64,000 nucleotides of DNA, from positions 16,121-80,120 of the forward strand of contig JAZSQB010000023.1 in NCBI GenBank assembly GCA_045537695.1. Reading direction: 5' to 3'. The number at the start of each line of letters is the position of its first letter. Position 1 is the first letter of the stretch. The notes below the pieces were generated by a model. That model was given only the letters and a program-made list of their open reading frames with translations, did no database searches and was not told the DNA's origin. Both the position numbers and the translations under genes were made by a program. Origin of the DNA: RGIG2041 sp045537695. GTDB lineage: Bacteria; Bacillota; Clostridia; UBA1381; UMGS1253. Positions 58,291 through 64,000 of the stretch are shown here, in pieces.

Positions 58291-59661
58291 ATGAAAAATA
58301 AAACCGTGTTTTTTTGTAGCGACTGCGGTAACGAAACCGCAAAGTGGTATGGTAAATGCCCCGCCTGCGGGGCATGGAATACTTTAGTAGAGGAAACCGT
58401 ATTGCAACCCGCAAAAGGCAGCGCAAAAAAGCAGTCTGTTGTATTAACAGATATAAATAAGCCCACAAAACTGAAAGATATTCAGACGGAAAAAGAGATT
58501 CGAAAATCCACCGGTCTTACAGAATTAGATCGCGTGCTCGGCGGCGGCTTAGTCACAGGCTCCCTGATACTAATCGGTGGCGACCCTGGCATTGGTAAGT
58601 CCACGCTTTTATTGCAAATATGTGATTCACTTGCCGAAGGTGGAAGCGTGCTTTATGTTTCCGGAGAGGAATCTGAGCGGCAGCTTAAAATGCGCGCACA
58701 GCGACTGGACATTCACTCGGATGCCCTTTCCATCGTATCACAAGTCAATATGGATGCTGTGCTCCAAAATATTGACGAGCTCTCCCCTTCCTTTGTTATC
58801 ATTGACTCCATACAGACAATGTATGCTCCGGAATTGAGCGCTGCTCCGGGTAGTGTATCTCAGGTTCGCGAAGTCACCATGACCTTGATGCGAAAAGCCA
58901 AGGAATACGGTATTACGATTTTGGTTGTTGGCCACGTCACAAAAGACGGCGGCATTGCCGGTCCGAAGGTGCTGGAGCACATGGTGGACTGCGTGCTCTA
59001 TTTCGAAGGCGAACGGCATCAGAATTACCGCATTTTACGCGGCGTAAAAAACCGTTTTGGTTCTACAAATGAAATTGGCGTGTTTGAAATGCGTGAAAAC
59101 GGTCTGATACAAGTTGAAAATCCTTCTGTCGCTTTACTGGAGGGACGCCCGAAGAACGTAGCAGGCACCGCCGTTATTTGTGCTATGGAAGGTTCAAGAC
59201 CATTGCTGGCTGAAATTCAATCTCTTGTAGCAACTACAACATTTGCCGTACCACGCAGAAGCGCAAATGGCGTTGACCACAACCGCGTTTCTATGCTGCT
59301 GGCAGTGCTTGAAAAGCGTGTGGGTATGAATTTATCCACGCAAGACGCTTATGTAAATGTAGTTGGCGGCATTCGAATTGATGAACCTGCTGCAGATTTG
59401 GGTATTATCTGTTCTATCGCCTCCGGCTTCCGCAATTTCGTTATTCCGGAAAATACCGCACTAATCGGCGAAGTCGGTTTAACCGGCGAATTACGTTCGG
59501 TAAACCATATCGAAAAACGCATAGCAGAAATAGAAAAGCTCGGCTTTGAAAAATGCATATTGCCGAAAAACAATCAGGCGGCGCTTAAGAACTTCAAAAC
59601 CATGGTTGAATTACTTTATGCAGGAAGTGTGATAGAGGCGCTTTCATTTATAAGAGAATAA
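58291..59661 (+). CDS. radA: DNA repair protein RadA
   Basis: A 456-residue protein with the N-terminal zinc motif FFCSDCGNETAKWYGKCPAC (four Cys), the RecA-like ATPase with Walker A GGDPGIGKST (~90-99) and the RadA-specific KNRFGSTNE motif, then a Lon protease-like C-terminal domain (~290-456, LRSVNHIEKRIAEIEKLG). RadA is a branch-migrating helicase in recombination. ATG behind aagggatg. Terminated by the hairpin shared with tatD. Confidence 0.96.
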   Translation: MKNKTVFFCSDCGNETAKWYGKCPACGAWNTLVEETVLQPAKGSAKKQSVVLTDINKPTKLKDIQTEKEIRKSTGLTELDRVLGGGLVTGSLILIGGDPGIGKSTLLLQICDSLAEGGSVLYVSGEESERQLKMRAQRLDIHSDALSIVSQVNMDAVLQNIDELSPSFVIIDSIQTMYAPELSAAPGSVSQVREVTMTLMRKAKEYGITILVVGHVTKDGGIAGPKVLEHMVDCVLYFEGERHQNYRILRGVKNRFGSTNEIGVFEMRENGLIQVENPSVALLEGRPKNVAGTAVICAMEGSRPLLAEIQSLVATTTFAVPRRSANGVDHNRVSMLLAVLEKRVGMNLSTQDAYVNVVGGIRIDEPAADLGIICSIASGFRNFVIPENTALIGEVGLTGELRSVNHIEKRIAEIEKLGFEKCILPKNNQAALKNFKTMVELLYAGSVIEALSFIRE

Positions 59662-59662
59662 T

Positions 59663-59692
59663 AAAAATCCGATGCTATTGCATCGGATTTTT
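59663..59692. terminator. Shared bidirectional terminator of radA and tatD
   Basis: A 13-bp stem aaaaatccgatgc / gcatcggattttt with a tatt loop, T-runs on both strands. On the minus side the hairpin includes the final codons and stop of tatD. Confidence 0.9.
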
Positions 59693-60457
59693 GATTCTAA
59701 ACAAATCACAACCATTTTGAAGTGTAGTTTTAATAACCTCATCCACAGAAACATTTTTAATTTCTGCTAATTTTTGTGCGACATAAATCGTTTCACGCGG
59801 ATCGTTACGTTTACCACGGTGCGGCTCCGGAGTTAAATATGGACAGTCCGTTTCCAATAAAATTCTGTCAAGCGGTACGCTTTCAGCGACATGGAGCAAT
59901 CTGGATGCATTTTTAAATGTTAGTGCACCGCCAATGGAAATATACAGTCCCATTTTTAGCACTTCACGCGCAATTTCCACACTTCCCGAAAAACAATGCA
60001 CAACGCCGCTACTCTTTGTTAAATCATACTTATGCAGGATGTCCATACAATCTTTTTGCGCATCACGGTTATGAATTACAACCGGCATATTGATTTCTAC
60101 GGCATACGCAAGCTGACATTCAAACCAATATCGCTGTATATCACGCGGCGAATTATTGTAATAATAGTCAAGACCAATTTCACCTATCGCGCAAACCTTA
60201 TCTTCCTTCGCAAGCTGTTTCAGCTTTTCGAATTCCTCTTCATTCATTTCTTCTGCGCTGTGCGGATGTACGCCAACAGCGGCATAAATGCCAGGATACT
60301 GCTTTGCAAGCGCAACAGAATCATACGAGGATTCTATACAGCAACCAATATTCAGAATCAACGCAATATTATCTTCAAAGCAAGATCGAATGAGCGTATC
60401 CCTGTCTGCTGCAAAACGTTCATCATTCAAATGCGCATGTGTATCAAAAATCTTCAT
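59675..60457 (-). CDS. tatD: TatD-family metal-dependent DNase
   Basis: A 260-residue TIM-barrel protein: IFDTHAHLNDERF, the Glu in GEIGLDYYY, VVIHNRDA, GVVHCFSGS and ETDCPYLTPEPHRGKRNDP. These are the metal ligands and signature of TatD/YcfH. It acts as a 3'-5' nuclease or related phosphoesterase in DNA repair. ATG behind gaggaaag. It overlaps the citrate synthase stop by one base. Confidence 0.95.
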   Translation of the reverse strand: MKIFDTHAHLNDERFAADRDTLIRSCFEDNIALILNIGCCIESSYDSVALAKQYPGIYAAVGVHPHSAEEMNEEEFEKLKQLAKEDKVCAIGEIGLDYYYNNSPRDIQRYWFECQLAYAVEINMPVVIHNRDAQKDCMDILHKYDLTKSSGVVHCFSGSVEIAREVLKMGLYISIGGALTFKNASRLLHVAESVPLDRILLETDCPYLTPEPHRGKRNDPRETIYVAQKLAEIKNVSVDEVIKTTLQNGCDLFRIKNPMQ

Positions 60458-61812
60458 TATCTTTCCTCAATCGGCACATATTTTTTTGAGTTGACTACAG
60501 ACTTGTACGCCGGACGAATAATCTTATCATTTGCAATTACTTCTTCAATACGATGCGCAGACCAACCCACGATTCTGGAAATTGCAAAAATAGGTGTATA
60601 CAGTTCCGGTGGTAAATTCAGCATTTTATACACAAAGCCGGAATACAAATCAACATTTGCACAAATCGGCTTATCAATTTTCTTTTCTTGAATAAAGATA
60701 CCTGGCGTGTTCTCCTGAATAAGTTCGTAAAGTCGGAATTCATCCATCATTCCTCGCATCATCGCAAGTTCTCTTGCCTTTTCCTTCAGCATAACCTCGC
60801 GCGGGTCAGAAAGTGTATAAATAGCATGTCCCATGCCGTAAACCAAACCGCTACGGTCGTAAGACTGTTTTCGAAACAGCTTGCGAATATGTTCGCAAAC
60901 CTGCTTTTCATCCGTGATATCCGTCACGTTACGTTTGAAATCCTCAATCATACCCATAACACGCAGGTTCGCACCACCATGTTTTGGTCCTTTCAAAGAG
61001 CCAACAGCCGCCGCAATGGAAGAATACGTATCCGTACCGGATGATGCAAGTACACGCGTGGTAAACGCAGAGTTGTTACCACCGCCGTGTTCTGCATGTA
61101 AAATAAATGCAAGGTCAAGAATTTCCGCTTCTAACGGATCATACTGGTTATCCGGACGAAGCATATATAAAAAGTTTTCAGCGGTTGACAAATCCGCTCT
61201 TGGACTGTGAATATACAAACTCTGTCCATCGTGGTAATGGCGCTTTGCCTGATAACCATATGCCACCATTGTTGGGAAACGCGAAATCAGCTCAATGGAC
61301 TGACGGAGCATATTTGCAAAGCTTATGTCATCCGGATTTTGGTCATAAGAATAGCATGCAAGAACGCAGCGCGCCAGTTTATTCATTATGTCCCCACTTG
61401 GTGCGTGCATAATCATATCCTCTGTAAAACCATCCGGCAAATCACGGAAATCACCCAACAGACGTGAAAATGTTTCCAATTCCTTCGCATCCGGTAATCG
61501 ACTGGACAGCAAAAGATAAATGACTTCTTCAAAACCAAATCTATTATCTTTTTTACACCCTTCTACGATTTCACGCACATCGATACCGCGATATCTAAGT
61601 CTGCCTTCGCAAGGAATTTTTTCACCGTCTTCAATATAATAACCCTTAACATCCCCGATGGCAGTTAAGCCCGCCATAATACCGGTACCATCATTACGTC
61701 TGAGACCGCGTTTCACATTATATTTATCATATAACGCTCTGTCGAGCGGACTATATGCATCTTTAATTGTATTAAAAAACGTGTCTGTTTTAGCGCCTGG
61801 ATTTTCTACCAT
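60457..61812 (-). CDS. gltA: Citrate synthase
   Basis: A 451-residue type II-like synthase: GLRRNDGTGIMAGLTAIGDV, GRLRYRGIDVREIV, the catalytic His in LHAEHGGGNNSAFTTRV and the second His/Arg region GMGHAIYTLSDPRE, with the Asp in the region ICANVDLYSGFVY near the end. It makes citrate from oxaloacetate and acetyl-CoA, probably to supply 2-oxoglutarate for glutamate in an incomplete TCA path. ATG behind ggagg. It heads gltA-tatD with its own promoter. Confidence 0.93.
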   Translation of the reverse strand: MVENPGAKTDTFFNTIKDAYSPLDRALYDKYNVKRGLRRNDGTGIMAGLTAIGDVKGYYIEDGEKIPCEGRLRYRGIDVREIVEGCKKDNRFGFEEVIYLLLSSRLPDAKELETFSRLLGDFRDLPDGFTEDMIMHAPSGDIMNKLARCVLACYSYDQNPDDISFANMLRQSIELISRFPTMVAYGYQAKRHYHDGQSLYIHSPRADLSTAENFLYMLRPDNQYDPLEAEILDLAFILHAEHGGGNNSAFTTRVLASSGTDTYSSIAAAVGSLKGPKHGGANLRVMGMIEDFKRNVTDITDEKQVCEHIRKLFRKQSYDRSGLVYGMGHAIYTLSDPREVMLKEKARELAMMRGMMDEFRLYELIQENTPGIFIQEKKIDKPICANVDLYSGFVYKMLNLPPELYTPIFAISRIVGWSAHRIEEVIANDKIIRPAYKSVVNSKKYVPIEER

Positions 61813-61844
61813 ACATATGCCTCCATTTCTAAGTTATAAACGAT

Positions 61845-61873
61845 AGTATACCACCGTTCCCAATAATTTTCAA
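61845..61873 (-). promoter_or_regulatory. Promoter of gltA-tatD
   Basis: Minus strand TTGAAA, 17-base spacer, TATACT, 33 bases before the start codon. Confidence 0.7.
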
Positions 61874-61883
61874 GTAAATTTGC

Positions 61884-62729
61884 TTATTTTCGTTCAATTT
61901 CCGCCTGCACAAAACGCTTGATACTTCTTGAAGCGTTAAAATGTACAACCAGTGCAAATATCGCTGTAAAATTAATAACATACAATACAAGCGCAAACAG
62001 CTGCAAGAAATAGAAAAGTGCAATTGTCACTGCAAGTATCCCTAAAAGAACTAACAAATTCGGCAGCCAACGCATAAGCGCAAATAACATTGCATTTTTA
62101 TACAACTGCTTGGTATTATCTTCATACGTTACCATCAGCTGATAAATATAAAAGTGCATAAACGTATATAACAGCAAGAAAAATCCAACAAAAATTAAAG
62201 CAACAACCGAGATGCCACCCTGCATCACTCCGCCATAAAACCGAATAATGGTTGTAAACAGATAAATGGCAACAACATCAAACAAAACAACGATCATGCT
62301 CTGCTTAAAATTTTCTTTAATCGTTCCGATAAAATCTGCCCATACCCAAGCAAATTCACCGCGCGAATAATTGCGCAATATGTAAGCAATACCCGCCGAG
62401 GCCGGACCCGTTCCCCAAAGCACAACAACAAGGATGGCAAAAACAAAACGTAAGCCTATATCCACGGTTAAAGCTGAATGTGCAGGCATATTCGCGAGCA
62501 ATGACTGCATATTTTCACTCATTCCCGCAAGTGAACTGGCGTTAATCGGCGAAAACCAGAATAAAAGTATAATATACGGCAACGAAAAAACCAAAAAGAG
62601 AAAGTTTGTATTAATCATCGGTACAATCTTTCTGAAAATAATATCAAAAAAAGCAAATATCCCCCTCTTCTCATGTTCCTTCTCAATTTCTGCCAACTGA
62701 TCATATTCAAAATCCCTAAATTTAGCCAT
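61884..62729 (-). CDS. YesL-like (DUF624) membrane protein
   Basis: A 281-residue protein with about five to six membrane helices; the N-terminal segment FDIIFRKIVPMINTNFLFLV and the loop GTGPASAGIAYILRNYSRGE are the marks of the DUF624/YesL family. The function is unknown; some members sit in sugar-uptake gene groups, but here the neighbours are uvrA and gltA. ATG behind aaggag. The 208-base gap to uvrA holds an open frame of doubtful status. Confidence 0.8.
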   Translation of the reverse strand: MAKFRDFEYDQLAEIEKEHEKRGIFAFFDIIFRKIVPMINTNFLFLVFSLPYIILLFWFSPINASSLAGMSENMQSLLANMPAHSALTVDIGLRFVFAILVVVLWGTGPASAGIAYILRNYSRGEFAWVWADFIGTIKENFKQSMIVVLFDVVAIYLFTTIIRFYGGVMQGGISVVALIFVGFFLLLYTFMHFYIYQLMVTYEDNTKQLYKNAMLFALMRWLPNLLVLLGILAVTIALFYFLQLFALVLYVINFTAIFALVVHFNASRSIKRFVQAEIERK

Positions 62730-62937
62730 AAAAAATAACTCCTTTTAATATTTAAGCCCTTCACGGGCACAAACGCCTTTCTGTTGGTCAATACCAATTC
62801 CGTTGCTTCATCAAAAACAAAATCATAGATAGCACCGGTTTTTAAAAATTGCAATGCGAGCACCTTGCGTTCCATTCCGCAACAGCGAAGCGTCAAGCAA
62901 AATGCCGCTGTTTACTTCCCTTTTCCATGCGTCACAC

Positions 62938-64000
62938 CTACTTACTTAAAATCTTCTTCAAATACTGTCCGGTTGAAGATTGATTGCATTTTGCAACCTT
63001 TTCCGGCGTACCACAGCAAAGAATTTCACCACCGGCATCGCCGCCCTCCGGTCCAAGGTCAATAATATAATCCGCCGTCTTAATTACATCCAAATTATGC
63101 TCGATAATTAACACGGTATTGCCGCTCTCCAACAAACGCTCCAACACTTCAAGCAAGCGATGTACATCAGCAACGTGTAAACCAGTCGTCGGTTCGTCCA
63201 AAATATAAATTGTCTTGCCGGTTGAGCGTTTGCAAAGCTCCGTGGCAAGCTTCACGCGCTGTGCCTCACCACCCGAAAGCGTCGTAGACGTCTGCCCAAG
63301 CTTGATATATCCAAGACCCACATCATAAAGCGTTTGAATCTTACGTGCGATTTTAGGGATGTTTTCAAAGAAAACAAGTGCTTCTTCTACTGTCATTTCC
63401 AAAACCTCGTGTATATTCTTACCTTTATACTTCACTTCCAAAGTTTCCTTGGAATAACGCTTTCCTTTACATACCTCACACGGCACATAAACATCCGGCA
63501 AAAAGTTCATTTCAATCTGAATAATACCGTCACCGCTACAAGCCTCACAGCGGCCGCCTTTGACATTGAAACTGAATCTACCGGCGTTGTAACCGCGCAT
63601 TTTTGCTTCTACAGTGCCTGCAAACAGATCCCTGATGTCAGAAAACAGACCCGTATATGTCGCTGGATTGGAACGAGGCGTGCGACCGATTGGCGACTGA
63701 TCAATATTGATGACCTTGTCTAAATGTTCACAACCTTTGATTTCCTTCACCTTTCCGTTTTTGGTGCGTGCGTGGTTTAATTCGCGCGCCAAATACTTAT
63801 ACAATATTTCATTGACAAGCGAAGATTTGCCCGAACCGGAAACACCGGTTACACAGGTAAAAGTACCTAAGGGAAGGGTAACATCGATCCCTTGGAGATT
63901 GTTTTCTCGGCAATTGTAGAAGGTAAGGTGCTTCCCGTTTCCGTTCCGACGTTGGGAGGGAATCGGAATTTTTTTTGCGCCGCTGAGATATTGCCCCGTG
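62938..64000 (-). CDS. uvrA: Excinuclease ABC subunit A, C-terminal part
   Basis: The frame is open to the window end (about 353 codons). Reading from the edge: TGQYLSGAKK, then GIDVTLPLGTFTCVTGVSGS with GKSSL (second Walker A), the zinc segment GGRCEACSGDG and PCEVCKGKRY, the ABC signature LSGGEAQRVKLATEL, and Walker B ILDEPTTGLH followed by IIEHNLDV. These identify the C-terminal half of UvrA, the damage-sensing ATPase of nucleotide excision repair. The 5' part lies beyond the window. Confidence 0.97.
   Translation of the reverse strand, partial: TGQYLSGAKKIPIPSQRRNGNGKHLTFYNCRENNLQGIDVTLPLGTFTCVTGVSGSGKSSLVNEILYKYLARELNHARTKNGKVKEIKGCEHLDKVINIDQSPIGRTPRSNPATYTGLFSDIRDLFAGTVEAKMRGYNAGRFSFNVKGGRCEACSGDGIIQIEMNFLPDVYVPCEVCKGKRYSKETLEVKYKGKNIHEVLEMTVEEALVFFENIPKIARKIQTLYDVGLGYIKLGQTSTTLSGGEAQRVKLATELCKRSTGKTIYILDEPTTGLHVADVHRLLEVLERLLESGNTVLIIEHNLDVIKTADYIIDLGPEGGDAGGEILCCGTPEKVAKCNQSSTGQYLKKILSK

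Noticed and set aside
62615..62896. Open minus-strand frame between uvrA and the YesL-like gene
   Set aside because: The first ~50 codons look plausible as protein, but the start is weak and the rest overlaps the YesL-like gene in another frame; may be a remnant. Not called as a gene.
1..64000. CRISPR arrays, insertion sequences, prophage
   Set aside because: No regularly spaced repeats, transposase, integrase or phage structural genes were seen.

Overview
The window looks like a chromosomal segment of an anaerobic, spore-forming Clostridia-type Firmicute, probably from the gut or rumen. The reasons are the CIRCE-controlled groES-groEL, spoVAD/spoVAE, a GerM-type protein, strict-anaerobe oxygen defence (rubrerythrin, superoxide reductase), ferredoxin-linked 2-oxoacid oxidoreductase, a Na+-pumping oxaloacetate decarboxylase, T-box leaders, AGGAGG-type ribosome binding sites and moderately low GC. 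No phage, transposase or CRISPR array was seen.

Layout. 1-4.2 kb (+): end of an AEC transporter, a COG2509-type flavoprotein, CIRCE and groES-groEL. 4.4-27.7 kb (-): one long co-directional exopolysaccharide (EPS) locus. It holds a priming sugar-phosphate transferase, about eight glycosyltransferases, a Wzx-type flippase, a Wzy-type polymerase, a Wzz-type protein, an acetyltransferase, a YdjC-type deacetylase and GtrA/GtrB/GtrII-like genes. It begins with an intact dCache-GGDEF diguanylate cyclase, ends with two EAL phosphodiesterase genes, and has a Wzz-like protein fused to a degenerate GGDEF domain in the middle. 27.9-30.3 kb (-): rbr, dfx, spoVAD, spoVAE. 30.7 kb: tRNA-Leu(GAG). 31.0-34.2 kb (+): OmpR-type two-component system and a GerMN protein. 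34.5-36.8 kb (-): serC-serA, divergent from mnmA. 38-39.9 kb: a Cys-rich protein of unknown function and a gluconate 5-dehydrogenase-like SDR.

40-49.5 kb (-) is the most interesting part. Two paralogous proteins each fuse an XRE helix-turn-helix, a cupin and an acyl-CoA ligase of the medium/branched-chain (MACS) type, and each gene has its own T-box leader. The downstream T-box operon continues through a MinD-like ATPase, a ferredoxin and the three subunits of a 2-oxoacid:ferredoxin oxidoreductase to an amidohydrolase. T-boxes switch genes on when a tRNA is uncharged, so the operon fits best with making an amino acid from its carboxylic acid: acid to acyl-CoA to 2-oxoacid by reductive carboxylation, then transamination. 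That is inference. The specifier codons can be placed only tentatively, with Val and Ile as the best reading by spacing.

49.5-53 kb (-): oadG, biotin carrier, oadB, oadA. 53-56 kb (-): GNAT-like gene, rluB-type pseudouridine synthase, DacF-type carboxypeptidase, rdgB. 56.2-59.7 kb (+): a membrane-anchored protein of unknown function and radA. 59.7-64 kb (-): tatD, citrate synthase, a YesL-like membrane protein and the C-terminal part of uvrA, which runs off the window.
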